Source: Micrococcaceae bacterium
Lineage (GTDB): Bacteria > Actinomycetota > Actinomycetes > Actinomycetales > Micrococcaceae
Assembly: GCA_025465475.1 (NCBI GenBank)
Contig: JAODMR010000025.1
Span: 1 to 64,000, forward strand
DNA: 64,000 bases
Reading direction: 5' to 3'
The notes below the pieces were generated by a model, which ran no database searches, had not been told where the DNA came from, and was given only the letters and a program-made list of their open reading frames with translations. This document shows positions 35,147-43,662 of the stretch, piece after piece. Positions within the stretch are counted from its first letter, which is position 1. Every line of letters begins with the position of its first letter. The position numbers and the translations under genes were made by a program.

Positions 35147-36355
35147 GTGAGCATCGCCATTCAGCCAGCCCTTCCCGCCGCACCCGCGTACGGGCGTTCA
35201 AGCATCGCCGAAGTGCTTCCCAGCTGCGCCGCTGCCCTGGGTGTTGCAGGATATGAGAACGCCCTGAATCTTCCGGCCGCCCGGCGCATCTGCGTGGTCC
35301 TGGTTGATGGCCTGGGTAAGGCACTGCTCAAGCAGCGCATTGCGCACGCCCCGTATCTGCGGGCGGCCCTGGCGGAAAGTGGCTCCGCCCAGCATAGCCA
35401 GACGCTCACCAGCGCGTTTCCTTCCACCACTGTCACTTCCCTGGCCAGCCTGGGCACCGGAGTGGCTCCGGGACAGCACGGCATGGTGGGGTACGACGTG
35501 GTGGACCCGGACCAGGACAAGGTGGTGAACCTGCTCGGTGGCTGGGATCCGGCCATCGACCCACGCACCTGGCAGCCCTTTCCCACCGTTTTCGAACAAC
35601 TTTCGGCCCTCATTCCGACCGCGACGGTCAGCCTGCCGAAATTCGCCGGCTCGGCCATGACCGAGGCGGCGCTGCGCGGCAGTGAATTCCTGCCCGCCTC
35701 CACGCCGCACGCCAGGACGGAGGCCGCCGCCAAGGCCATGGCCGCCCACGAGTCCATGCTCATGTATTTCTACTGGAGTGAGCTGGACAAGGCGGGGCAT
35801 GGTTCCGGCAGCCAGTCAGCCCGGTGGGAGCACCAGTTCGAGGAGCTCGATGCCGCGCTCCGCCGCCTGTCCCGCGAGCTGCCGCCCGACACCCTGCTGC
35901 TGCTCACTGCGGACCACGGCATGGTGGACGTCCCGGAACAGTTCCGCATCGACTATTCGGCGGATCCGGCGCTGCTGGAAGGGGTCCGGCACACCGCAGG
36001 GGAACCACGACTGGTGCAGCTGCACCTGGACCCGGACGCCGGGGAAGCCGGGCAGGATCGGCTGGTACAGGCCTGGCAGGAACGCCACGGCAACCAGGCA
36101 TGGGTACTGACCCGCCGCCAGGCCATTGAGGCAGGCTGGTTTGGTCCCGTCCGTCCCGAAGTGTTGCCCAGGATCGGGGACGTGCTGATTGCGGCACGGG
36201 AACCGGTGGCCTTTTACGACACCCGCCGGGTTCCGGCCACGGCGCTGGACGTTGTCGGCCAGCATGGCTCCCTCACCCGCGCCGAGCGGGAGGTGCCCCT
36301 GCTGCGCCTGCCGATGGCCGGGGTACCCGCCGGTGGAAGGCAGCGGCGTGGCTGA
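35147..36355 (+). CDS. Alkaline-phosphatase-superfamily phosphodiesterase
   Basis: A 402-residue enzyme of the type I phosphodiesterase/nucleotide pyrophosphatase group. The first metal site is LVDGLGKAL. The nucleophile threonine lies in FPSTTVTSLASLGTG followed by GQHGMVGYD, and a second metal site is TADHGMVD. No signal peptide is seen, so it should act in the cytoplasm. The substrate is unknown. The GTG start has AGGAG 12-13 nt upstream, a long spacing, so the start is not certain. Its last 8 bases overlap thymidine kinase. Confidence 0.85.
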   Translation: MSIAIQPALPAAPAYGRSSIAEVLPSCAAALGVAGYENALNLPAARRICVVLVDGLGKALLKQRIAHAPYLRAALAESGSAQHSQTLTSAFPSTTVTSLASLGTGVAPGQHGMVGYDVVDPDQDKVVNLLGGWDPAIDPRTWQPFPTVFEQLSALIPTATVSLPKFAGSAMTEAALRGSEFLPASTPHARTEAAAKAMAAHESMLMYFYWSELDKAGHGSGSQSARWEHQFEELDAALRRLSRELPPDTLLLLTADHGMVDVPEQFRIDYSADPALLEGVRHTAGEPRLVQLHLDPDAGEAGQDRLVQAWQERHGNQAWVLTRRQAIEAGWFGPVRPEVLPRIGDVLIAAREPVAFYDTRRVPATALDVVGQHGSLTRAEREVPLLRLPMAGVPAGGRQRRG

Positions 36356-37049
36356 ACTGGTTTTCTTCTCTGGCACCATGGACTGCGGCAAGTCGACCTT
36401 GGCGCTGCAGATGGATTACAACCACCGGGCCCGCGGCCGGGGCGGAGTGCTGTTCAGCTGCAACGACAGGGCAGGGGATTCCCGGATCTCCAGTCGCCTG
36501 GGTCTCCAGACGGAGGCCGTCGAGGTGCATCCCGCCACCGACTTTTGGGAGGAAGTGGTGCACCGCCGCACTCACGGCGAACGTGTGGACTACCTGATTT
36601 GCGACGAGGCGCAGTTCTATACGCCCACGCAGGTGGAGCAGTTGGCACGGATCGTCGACGAGATGGACGCCGACGTGTTTGCTTTTGGTATCACCGCGGA
36701 CTTCCGGACCCGGCTTTTTCCCGGCTCGCAGCGGCTTATCGAGCTGGCTGACAGGGTTCAGGTGCTACAGGTGGAAGCCCTGTGCTGGTGTGGCCGCCGC
36801 GCCACGCACAACGCCAGGACCGTGGACGGTGTGATGACTGTGGAAGGCGACCAGGTAGTGGTCGGTGACGTCGCCATGGCGGAGGCGGCCCCGCCCGCGG
36901 GCAACGTACCGGCTGTCGGCTACGAAACGCTCTGCCGGCGCCACTTCATGCGGCGGGTCACTGCCCACAGCGCGAACCTGCTGGCCGGCAAGGACCAGTT
37001 GCTGCCGTTCGACGAGGAAGTGTGCACCCTGCCCGTGCGGCGGGGCTAG
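36348..37049 (+). CDS. tdk: Thymidine kinase
   Basis: Type II thymidine kinase of 233 residues, phosphorylating thymidine for salvage. The P-loop is SGTMDCGKSTLAL, where most relatives have a GxMxxGKS form. The Walker-B-like DEAQFY and lid region CWCGRRATHNAR and CRRHF (four-ligand zinc site) are present. The true start is the GTG at 36348 (MAELVFFSGTMDCGKS), with GGAAGG 7 nt upstream; it overlaps the previous gene by 8 bp. Its TAG stop shares the palindromic CTAG with the stop of sepH on the other strand. Confidence 0.92.
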   Translation: MAELVFFSGTMDCGKSTLALQMDYNHRARGRGGVLFSCNDRAGDSRISSRLGLQTEAVEVHPATDFWEEVVHRRTHGERVDYLICDEAQFYTPTQVEQLARIVDEMDADVFAFGITADFRTRLFPGSQRLIELADRVQVLQVEALCWCGRRATHNARTVDGVMTVEGDQVVVGDVAMAEAAPPAGNVPAVGYETLCRRHFMRRVTAHSANLLAGKDQLLPFDEEVCTLPVRRG

Positions 37050-38437
37050 TCGCCCTTCTTGCCGAAGACGATCTCGTCCCAGCTGGGCACGCTGGACCGC
37101 TTGGGCTTCAACGCCGACTTGCGCTCGTTGCGTTCCGCCGCGGGACGCGGCTCCCCGCTGGCGGCAGCGGCCGGTTTGGCTTCCGGCTTCCGGTTGCCCT
37201 GCGCCGCCTTGCGGGGGGCGCCTGACATCCGGAACTCACGGGTCTGGGTGCTTACTTCGTGCAGCGCCAGCGCGTCATCCGCTACCGGCCGGGTAGCCAG
37301 GCTGAGCGGACGGTACGTCGCCGAGCGGTCGGGTGTTCCCGCCTCAGCAGCGGTTCCCGCCTCCTCGGGGTCGGCGAACCCGTCCTCGTCCTCCGGCTGC
37401 TGACCGGGGAGTCGGGAAGGCGCCGGAACCTCGGGAGCCGCCGCGCCGGGAGCGCTTCCGCCCGGGACCGACCCGGCGGCCGGTGTTTCATGGGCGGCGG
37501 GTGTTTCATCGGCGGCCGCTGCTTTCGCGGTCAGCTCGTCCGGCCGTGGGTGGGCTCCGGGGACACCGTTGGTCAGCAGCAGCGCCAAGGCATCGTCTTC
37601 GTCCTCGTCCACACCCAGGCGTTGCCCCCGCCGGGAGCGGAGCATGTCCAGCAGGCTGTCCTCGTCGCTGCGCCCGTCCGTGGGCTCCGCGGCGGGCACC
37701 GCCGCCTCGGGCTCGTTGTCAGCGGCGTCGGTCTCAAAATCGAAGGGTCGATCGGTCACGGCACTCAAGCGGCGCGCCGGCAGGGGGCTGTCCAGGGGTT
37801 CCAGCTCGCTCAATTGCTGCGCCCAGCGGTTGGCGTTGTGGATGCTGCGGCGTCCCGGACTGAAGGTCCACTGCGCCGGCGCGTTCTCGCCAATGCTGGC
37901 ACCCGCGGGAGCCGCCTCGGCGTCGAAGTCAGCGATGACCGTCCAACTGCCGTCCTGGCGGCGCCAGGCATCCCAGCTCACCGAGTCGGGATTGATGCCG
38001 AAAGCGGCCAGGCGATGGGACACCATCTCCTCCAGCGTTGCCGGGTTGTCACCGAACGCGGAGCGGTAGCCGTCATGGGTGGGCAGGGCGGCGGAAACCT
38101 CGACGGCACGCGCCTGCCGGGCGATATATTCACGTTCAGCCAGCACCGGGCCCTCATAGCGCTGCACATGCTCCAAAGGCAGGCCGGAGGTTTCTGAAAC
38201 CTCCGCCGCCGAAGCGCCGGCACGGATCTGCGCCTGGATGTCGCGGGGTGACAGTCGCACCATCTGCGCCTGCGCGCCTGGCGTGGCAGGTCGCGATCCG
38301 GGCGTGCGGCTGGCCGGGCGAAGCGCTGCGACACGTAGCGCTTCATCGATGCGCAGACGGAAAATGTCCCCGCCGGTTCCACTGAGCAGCAGGTGTTCGC
38401 CGTCCTCGTGGACACCCACCAACCGTAGATCCTGCAT
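37046..38437 (-). CDS. sepH: Septation protein SepH (DUF3071)
   Basis: A 463-residue actinobacterial cell-division protein. The N-terminal DUF3071 domain (MQDLRLVGVHEDGEHLLL to about residue 165) includes a helix-turn-helix-like stretch RLSPRDIQAQIRAGASAAEVSETSGLPLEHVQRYEG. The rest is a long Ala/Pro/Asp/Glu-rich tail ending in a basic patch and VPSWDEIVFGKKGD, a conserved C-terminal signature. In Streptomyces and mycobacteria SepH promotes FtsZ assembly. Start ATG with GGAGGATTT directly upstream. Convergent with tdk, overlapping by 4 bp. Confidence 0.92.
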   Translation of the reverse strand: MQDLRLVGVHEDGEHLLLSGTGGDIFRLRIDEALRVAALRPASRTPGSRPATPGAQAQMVRLSPRDIQAQIRAGASAAEVSETSGLPLEHVQRYEGPVLAEREYIARQARAVEVSAALPTHDGYRSAFGDNPATLEEMVSHRLAAFGINPDSVSWDAWRRQDGSWTVIADFDAEAAPAGASIGENAPAQWTFSPGRRSIHNANRWAQQLSELEPLDSPLPARRLSAVTDRPFDFETDAADNEPEAAVPAAEPTDGRSDEDSLLDMLRSRRGQRLGVDEDEDDALALLLTNGVPGAHPRPDELTAKAAAADETPAAHETPAAGSVPGGSAPGAAAPEVPAPSRLPGQQPEDEDGFADPEEAGTAAEAGTPDRSATYRPLSLATRPVADDALALHEVSTQTREFRMSGAPRKAAQGNRKPEAKPAAAASGEPRPAAERNERKSALKPKRSSVPSWDEIVFGKKGD

Positions 38438-38582
38438 AAATCCTCCACCCTAGCCCTGCATTCACACGAAACTTTGCCACCGATGCCCCACTTTTCCTAT
38501 TATCCGGGCAGGCGTGGCGCAAACGCGCTCGTTCCTCCGGCCTTTCCCAGGAACCTGACAGGCGGATTCCGGGCACAAAACG

Positions 38583-38620
38583 CAGGCGTTCGGCGTTTTG
38601 CCTACAGGCAAATTCGCCTG
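38583..38620. repeat. Nested inverted repeat in the sepH-DUF4193 divergent gap
   Basis: The 240-bp gap between divergent sepH and the DUF4193 gene holds no ORF. Inside it CAGGCG (38583-38588) pairs with CGCCTG (38615-38620) and, nested, TTTGCCT pairs with AGGCAAA around AC (38597-38612). It could be an operator or a leader hairpin 58 bp before the DUF4193 start. Confidence 0.45.
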
Positions 38621-38677
38621 GGCAGAAAGGCTGCCACCGGCAGAAGTGCCGGGACCACGGGATGTGAACAAGGAAAC

Positions 38678-38977
38678 ATGGCCACTGATTACGATGCGCC
38701 CCGCAAAACAGAAGAGGACATCAGTGAGGACTCCCTCGAGGAGTTGAAGGTCCACCGGACCGACAAGCAATCGGCAGTGGTGGACGAAGACGAGGCGGAG
38801 GCAGCGGATAGTTTCGAGCTCCCGGGAGCAGACCTGTCCGGGGAGGAGCTGCTGGTGCAGGTCCTTCCCGCGCAGGCTGACGAGTTCACCTGCGCGTCGT
38901 GTTTCCTGGTGCGGCATCGCTCCCAGGTCGCCAGGGAAAAGGACGGCCTGCTGTACTGCCGCGACTGCGAGGGCTGA
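38678..38977 (+). CDS. DUF4193 domain-containing protein
   Basis: A 99-residue acidic protein conserved across actinobacteria next to dut and DUF3093. It begins MATDYDAPRKTEEDISEDSLEEL and ends with a zinc-ribbon-like pair CASC ... CRDCEG. The middle is rich in Asp and Glu. From memory the M. tuberculosis counterpart is Rv2699c. Function unknown. The ATG has AAGGAAAC just upstream; the in-frame ORF-track extension is not supported. Confidence 0.9.
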   Translation: MATDYDAPRKTEEDISEDSLEELKVHRTDKQSAVVDEDEAEAADSFELPGADLSGEELLVQVLPAQADEFTCASCFLVRHRSQVAREKDGLLYCRDCEG

Positions 38978-38989
38978 AAAGGGGTGCTG

Positions 38990-39511
38990 CTAGGCCGCGG
39001 GAGAGGCAGCGGACGGGGACAGCGCCGCCGCGAGCTGCTCGGGCCGGCGGGTGGAGGTAAGCCAGTACGGTGTCGTGTCGGCGGGGTCGGTGATTTCGAT
39101 CTTAACGACCGGCGAGATCCAGCCGCGGATGCACATGTAGGCGAGCCCGTGAAGTTTGGGGCCCCGCTGGGCGGTGGCATCCTCGCCCCGGAAACTTTCG
39201 ACCGTCCCCACGTAGCGCCGTTCGATGCGGGCGCGGCCGACGCGCACGCTGTCGGCGGTCACCTCGATGCGGGGGGTGGAGAGCACCAACAGGGTCCCCA
39301 TCAGCAGGAAGAGGACCACCGCTGCCGTGTAACCGGCCACCATGCTGATGGGGGCCAGGATAAGGATGCCGGCCATCGAGATGCCCGCCGCGATGATCCA
39401 CACCCAAATGGTCGGCCACAGGCGCTCCGCGTACAGGACGGTGGCGGCGGGCATGGCAGTGGGGGAGGACTCGGGGGACATGGCTCCAGCTTTCCACCTT
39501 TTCCTGGGCAT
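38990..39511 (-). CDS. DUF3093 domain-containing membrane protein
   Basis: About 173 residues (163 if the ATG at 39481 is used). Two adjacent membrane helices (IWVWIIAAGISMAGILIL and GYTAAVVLFLLMGTLLVL) are followed by a soluble domain with RIEVTADSVRVGRARIERRYVG and the family motif GPKLHGLAYMCIRGWISPVVKIEI. The upstream ATG has AGGA at 4-nt spacing, so I kept it. The gene is tail to tail with DUF4193 (12 bp) and divergent from dut, the same arrangement as Rv2697c-Rv2699c. Function unknown. Confidence 0.85.
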   Translation of the reverse strand: MPRKRWKAGAMSPESSPTAMPAATVLYAERLWPTIWVWIIAAGISMAGILILAPISMVAGYTAAVVLFLLMGTLLVLSTPRIEVTADSVRVGRARIERRYVGTVESFRGEDATAQRGPKLHGLAYMCIRGWISPVVKIEITDPADTTPYWLTSTRRPEQLAAALSPSAASPAA

Positions 39512-39544
39512 TTCATCCTGCCGCCCCGACTAGGATGGTCTGCT

Positions 39545-40063
39545 GTGAGTAACGCCAAAACTTCGTCCCCGTTTGGACCGGACGGCCGCCTGGAGGTGCA
39601 GCTGAAGATGCTGGACCCGGGCATCGAGCCGCCGTCGTACGCCCACCCTGGTGACGCCGGAGCGGACCTGCGCACCCGCATCGATGTGGACATTGCGCCG
39701 GGGGAGCGGGTCCTGGTGCCCACTGGAGTCTCGCTGGCCCTACCCGATGGGTACGTGGCGCTGATCCACCCCCGCTCGGGGCTGGCGACCCGGCACGGCC
39801 TGACCATCGTCAATGCCCCGGGAACGGTGGACGCCGGTTACCGCGGAGAACTGGCCGTGACACTGTTGAACACCGATAGGTCCCAGGGCATCCGTTTGGT
39901 CCGCGGCGATAGAATTGCGCAAATGGTCATTCAGCGGGTGGAACACGCCCGCTTCGTTCCCGTTGCTGAACTGCCGGATTCCGTGCGCGGCTCGGCCGGA
40001 TTCGGGTCCACGGGCGGCTTCGGCAGCCCGGACGCAGCGGCCGTGCCCGGCCAGGGACGCTGA
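39545..40063 (+). CDS. dut: Deoxyuridine 5'-triphosphate nucleotidohydrolase
   Basis: Trimeric dUTPase of 172 residues, hydrolysing dUTP to dUMP and keeping uracil out of DNA. All five family motifs are visible: HPGDAGADL, PRSGLA, GTVDAGYRGEL, GDRIAQMVIQRVE and the C-terminal RGSAGFGSTGG. The N terminus carries about 16 extra residues. The ORF track joins it to antisense DUF3093 sequence; the GTG at 39545 (MSNAKTSSPFGPDG) is the sensible start, with AGGA 9 nt upstream. First gene of dut-DUF3710-OB-DUF3159. Confidence 0.96.
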   Translation: MSNAKTSSPFGPDGRLEVQLKMLDPGIEPPSYAHPGDAGADLRTRIDVDIAPGERVLVPTGVSLALPDGYVALIHPRSGLATRHGLTIVNAPGTVDAGYRGELAVTLLNTDRSQGIRLVRGDRIAQMVIQRVEHARFVPVAELPDSVRGSAGFGSTGGFGSPDAAAVPGQGR

Positions 40064-40096
40064 CCACCACACACGTCAAGAAGGAGACTGGCCCGC

Positions 40097-40960
40097 ATGG
40101 TTTTTGGCTTGGGTAAGAAATCGCGGAAAGCCTCCGCGGCCGGGAACGCCGACGGCGGAATGGCCGAGGCGGCATCGGGAGCTGAAACTCCGATCGATGA
40201 TGCGACGGTGGCGGATGGTTCCGCAGTCACGGTGGCCGATGGTTCCGCAGTAGCCGGGACAGGCTCCGCGGTAACCGGACCCGACACACCCGCCGAGGCC
40301 GCGGAACCGAACGCTCCGGAGTACGAACGGGCCACGTTGGGGCCCTTCGACATCTCCGAAGTGGAGGGACGCGACGGGTACGTCGATCTGGGTGCCCTCC
40401 TCATCACGCCGCACGAAAACCTCCAGCTGCGACTGGAAATGGATGAAGCCAGCCAGCGGGTCATCGCCGTCACCCTGGAATTGGGCAGCGCCAACCTTCA
40501 GCTGCAGGCCTTCGCCGCCCCCCGCTCGGAGAACCTGTGGCCGGATATCCGCGGGCAGATCGCGGCCTCGGTGTCCTCCCAGGGCGGAATCGTAGAGGTA
40601 TTGGAGGGCAGCTTCGGTCCCGAAGTGCTGGCCAAACTCCCGGCCCAGGGCCCCGACGGCCTGGCGGGATTCCGGGTTGCCCGGTTCATTGGGGTGGACG
40701 GGCCACGCTGGTTCCTGCGGGGCGTATTCGGCGGCAATGCGGCCCTGGACCGTGATGCCGCGGCGGAGTTGGAGCAGCTGTTCCGCGGCGTCGTCGTGGT
40801 CCGTGGAGAGAACCCCCTCCCACCGCGCGACTTGCTGGCCCTGACCCTGCCACGCGACGCCAAAGCCGACGAGACGGGGCACGTGGCGGCTGACCACCCG
40901 GTGGCGGCCCAGGGCGGCCAGCCGTTCCGCCGCGGTCCCGAGATCACGCAGGTCGGCTGA
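40097..40960 (+). CDS. DUF3710 domain-containing protein
   Basis: A 287-residue actinobacterial protein. The first 75 residues are low complexity, including two copies of VADGSAV encoded by a direct DNA repeat (about 40208-40256). The DUF3710 domain follows (GPFDISEVEGRDGYVDLGALLI, RGVFGGNAA, LFRGVVVVRG). Its fixed place after dut is conserved. It has AAGGAG 10 nt before the ATG. Function unknown. Confidence 0.87.
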   Translation: MVFGLGKKSRKASAAGNADGGMAEAASGAETPIDDATVADGSAVTVADGSAVAGTGSAVTGPDTPAEAAEPNAPEYERATLGPFDISEVEGRDGYVDLGALLITPHENLQLRLEMDEASQRVIAVTLELGSANLQLQAFAAPRSENLWPDIRGQIAASVSSQGGIVEVLEGSFGPEVLAKLPAQGPDGLAGFRVARFIGVDGPRWFLRGVFGGNAALDRDAAAELEQLFRGVVVVRGENPLPPRDLLALTLPRDAKADETGHVAADHPVAAQGGQPFRRGPEITQVG

Positions 40961-40964
40961 CTGC

Positions 40965-41318
40965 ATGTCCCACCAGCAGGCTGGCAGGACCACGGCGGTG
41001 ACTCCCATCGCCGAGCTGCCGCTCCGCGGCAGGGCGCTCTGCCGGGGGTTCATCGACTCCGTCACGATTCAGCCTCCCTCCATTCCGCCGTTCTTCACCG
41101 CCATCGTCACCGACAGGGACAAGCACAGCCCGGAGGCCCGGAATATGGGCCCGGAGCAGGGCAACCACCGGGTTCGGCTCATTTGGCTGGGCAGGCGGCG
41201 GGTAGCCGGCATCAGCGCCGGCACCGAACTGAGGTTTGAGGGCATGGTGGCCGAGAGGGATGGCCTGCCCACCATTTTCAATCCCCGCTACGAGATCATC
41301 GGCAAACAGGAGAGCTAG
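40965..41318 (+). CDS. OB-fold nucleic-acid-binding domain protein
   Basis: A 117-residue protein whose core (GFIDSVTIQPPSIPPFFTAIVTD, HRVRLIWLGRRRVAGISAGTELRFEG, NPRYEII) fits the five-strand OB-fold related to the RecG/RecO-type binding domains. The counterpart in M. tuberculosis is, from memory, Rv2694c. It starts 4 bp after the DUF3710 stop and ends just before the TTG start of the DUF3159 gene. RNA or DNA binding is an inference from the fold. Confidence 0.85.
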   Translation: MSHQQAGRTTAVTPIAELPLRGRALCRGFIDSVTIQPPSIPPFFTAIVTDRDKHSPEARNMGPEQGNHRVRLIWLGRRRVAGISAGTELRFEGMVAERDGLPTIFNPRYEIIGKQES

Positions 41319-41319
41319 C

Positions 41320-42243
41320 TTGACGTCACCCCACGAGCACGGCGCTCCCGCTTCCGGCCCAACCAACGGAACTGCCGGCCCGGCCGCCCGATCCGCCTCG
41401 ACAACGGCTCAGGCTGCCGATGCACCCGCGCCGGGTGCCGGCTCCACTGACCGGCCAGCCGGACCGGGCACGAACGCTGCTGAACCGGCGTCGAGCCCGC
41501 AGCTATCCTTCGCCGCTCTGGCCCAGGAAGCGGCAGCGAACTCCGGCCTGCAGCGCAAGGACAACGGTCAGATCGACCTCCTCAAGGCCGCCGGAGGGTG
41601 GCGCGGGATGGCCGAAACGGTGTTGCCCGGCCTGGTCTACCTGGTGATCTACTCCCTGACCCAGGACCTGCAGCCCTCCATCATGGGCGCCGTCGGCATC
41701 TCCGTGCTGTTCGTCGTGGCCCGGTTGGTGCAGAAAACGCCCCTTACGCAAGCCCTGGCAGGAATTTTCGGCGTTGTGATCTCCGCCGTGCTGAGCGCCG
41801 TCACGGGCAAGGCGGAGAATTTCTATGTCTGGGGTTTCGTCACCAACGCCGGTTACATCGTGGCGCTGCTGGCCTCCGTGCTGCTCCGCTGGCCCCTGCT
41901 GGGACTCGCGTTCGGCTACGTCCGCAACGAGGGCCTGCACTGGCGGCACCAGCCGGCCCGGCTGCGCGCCTACGCGGTGGCGACCTGGATTATGATCGCG
42001 GTCCTGGGGCTGCGGCTGGTGGTGCAGTTCCCGCTGTTCCTGGCCGGCCAGGTCGAGGCCCTCGGAGCGACCCGCCTGATCATGGGCCTGCCGCTGTACG
42101 CGCTGGGACTGTGGCTGGCGTGGCTGGTCAGCCGACCGGCAGCAACCCCGTCCGCAGCAACCGCGTCCGCGGCCGGCCCCGCTGCAACTCCGCGGGCAGC
42201 CGAACCGGGTGCTAGCCCTGACGCGGGGACAACAGCGCCCTAA
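41320..42243 (+). CDS. DUF3159 membrane protein
   Basis: A 307-residue protein with an 85-residue low-complexity cytoplasmic N terminus, the motif LLKAAGGWRGMAETVLPGLVYLVIY, then five or six membrane helices, and an Ala/Pro-rich tail. This is the DUF3159 family (Rv2693c type), function unknown. I start it at a TTG at 41320: GGAG lies 7 nt upstream and the previous stop is 1 bp before. The ORF-track start inside the OB-fold gene is less likely. Its 3' end overlaps the convergent trkA gene by 32 bp. Confidence 0.83.
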   Translation: MTSPHEHGAPASGPTNGTAGPAARSASTTAQAADAPAPGAGSTDRPAGPGTNAAEPASSPQLSFAALAQEAAANSGLQRKDNGQIDLLKAAGGWRGMAETVLPGLVYLVIYSLTQDLQPSIMGAVGISVLFVVARLVQKTPLTQALAGIFGVVISAVLSAVTGKAENFYVWGFVTNAGYIVALLASVLLRWPLLGLAFGYVRNEGLHWRHQPARLRAYAVATWIMIAVLGLRLVVQFPLFLAGQVEALGATRLIMGLPLYALGLWLAWLVSRPAATPSAATASAAGPAATPRAAEPGASPDAGTTAP

Positions 42244-42877
42244 GCTGATCCTCCGCGGCAATCGTGGTGATGAAGAACAGTTCATCCCCACCATCCACCA
42301 CATCGTCGGCGCTGGGCGTGATCGGTGCCTCGTCGCGCAGGATGGCCACCAGGGTCGAATCCAGGGGCCAGTCAATGGACCCCACCGTGCTGCCGACCAC
42401 GTGGGAATCCGCGGGCACGGTGAATTCAACCAGCGAGGAAACACCGGTCTGCAACGTCAGCAGGCGCACCAGGTCACCGATCTCCACTGCCTCCTCCACG
42501 AGCGCCGTCATCAGCCGGGGCGTGTTCACCGCGACGTCAACGCCCCAGGAGTCATCGAACATCCAGTCGTTCTTCGGGTTGTTCACCCGACCCACCGTGC
42601 GGCCGATGCCAAACTCGGTCTTGGCCAGCAGGGAGACCACCAGGTTCACCTTGTCGTCCCCGGTAGCGGAGACCACGACGTCGGCTTCCTCCAGTTTGGC
42701 TTCCTTGAGCGTGCTGATCTCGCACGCGTCGCCCACCAGCCAGCGGGCACCGCGCAGCCCGCTGCGGCCGATCACCTCCGGCTTGGGGTCGATCAGCAGG
42801 ATGTCGTGCCCGTGGGAGAGCAGCTCACGGGCGATTGAGGAGCCAACGGCGCCCGCTCCGACGATAACAACCTTCAC
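42212..42877 (-). CDS. TrkA-type potassium uptake regulatory protein (second of pair)
   Basis: A 221-residue RCK protein: NAD-binding Rossmann domain with GAGAVGSSIARELL at the N terminus and DPKPEVIGR, then a C-terminal TrkA-C domain (SLVEFTVPADSHVVGSTVGSIDW). Such proteins gate K+ channels or transporters in response to nucleotides. It starts with GTG overlapping the stop of the first TrkA gene (GTGA). The pair matches CeoB/CeoC of M. tuberculosis. No TrkH membrane subunit is present here. Confidence 0.92.
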   Translation of the reverse strand: MKVVIVGAGAVGSSIARELLSHGHDILLIDPKPEVIGRSGLRGARWLVGDACEISTLKEAKLEEADVVVSATGDDKVNLVVSLLAKTEFGIGRTVGRVNNPKNDWMFDDSWGVDVAVNTPRLMTALVEEAVEIGDLVRLLTLQTGVSSLVEFTVPADSHVVGSTVGSIDWPLDSTLVAILRDEAPITPSADDVVDGGDELFFITTIAAEDQLRALLSPRQG

Positions 42878-43548
42878 TCGGACTCCTTGGCTGGGGCACT
42901 GGCCAGAACATGGCTGATTTCGGAATTGTCGGCGACGTTGAGCATCACGTGCACGGTGTCGCCCTGCTGGTAGCTGGTGTCTGCGCGGGGCAGCATGCCC
43001 TCACCGAAGCGGGTCAGGTATGCCACCCGGGCGCCGGAAGCGCGCTCAATGTCCAGCACGTGCCGCCCGATCCACCCGGGGTGCAGGGCCACCTCGGTGA
43101 GGATCAGCCGCCCGGAGGGCTCCCGGAAGTCGCCGTTGATGCTTGCTTCGGGCAGGATCCGCCGCAGCACCTGGTCGGCGCTCCAGCGTACCGCCGCCAC
43201 CGTGGGAATGCCCAGCCGCTGGTATATCTCCGCCCGGCCGGGATCGTAGATCCTGGCCACCACGTGCTGAACGTGGAAGGTTTCCCGTGCCACCCTGGTC
43301 GCCAGGACGTTGGAGTTGTCACCACTGGACACGGCGGCGAAGGCGTAGGCGTTTTCAATGTCGGCGTGCTTGAGGGTCTCCCGGTCAAAGCCGACGCCGG
43401 TCACGCGGCGGCCGGCAAAGCCGGTCCGTAACCGGCGGAACGCCCGGTCGTCCTGGTCGATGATGGCCACCGAGTGGCCTGCGTCCTCCAGAGTGTGGGC
43501 CAAGGTGGCGCCAACCCGGCCGCATCCCATGATCACGAAATGTGCCAC
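42874..43548 (-). CDS. TrkA-type potassium uptake regulatory protein (first of pair)
   Basis: A 224-residue RCK protein with MGCGRVGATLAHTLEDAGH (Rossmann), IDQDDRAFRRL, a VVARIYDPGRAEIYQRLGI segment and a TrkA-C domain (PGWIGRHVLDIERASGARVAYLTR). It is transcribed first and coupled to the second copy. The GTG at 43548 with AGGAG 5 nt upstream is the start; the track's extension overlaps the upstream gap. Divergent from the KimA-like permease, which is a plausible partner transporter. Confidence 0.92.
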   Translation of the reverse strand: MAHFVIMGCGRVGATLAHTLEDAGHSVAIIDQDDRAFRRLRTGFAGRRVTGVGFDRETLKHADIENAYAFAAVSSGDNSNVLATRVARETFHVQHVVARIYDPGRAEIYQRLGIPTVAAVRWSADQVLRRILPEASINGDFREPSGRLILTEVALHPGWIGRHVLDIERASGARVAYLTRFGEGMLPRADTSYQQGDTVHVMLNVADNSEISHVLASAPAKESE

Positions 43549-43662
43549 TGGCGCTCCTGTTTCCTCGTTGCGGGGTGTTGTGCCCATTATCTGCTGAACA
43601 ACTCGGGGCTGGCCAATTACGCCCGCCATGACATTGACAAGGCCAGCGACTACCGTTACTGC

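Noticed and set aside
43549-43662. c-di-AMP (ydaO-type) riboswitch ahead of the KimA-like gene, and a TTGACA promoter at 43634
   Set aside because: No riboswitch core could be recognised. A start from the TTGACA/TACTGC pair would fall inside the conserved N terminus, so it is probably chance.
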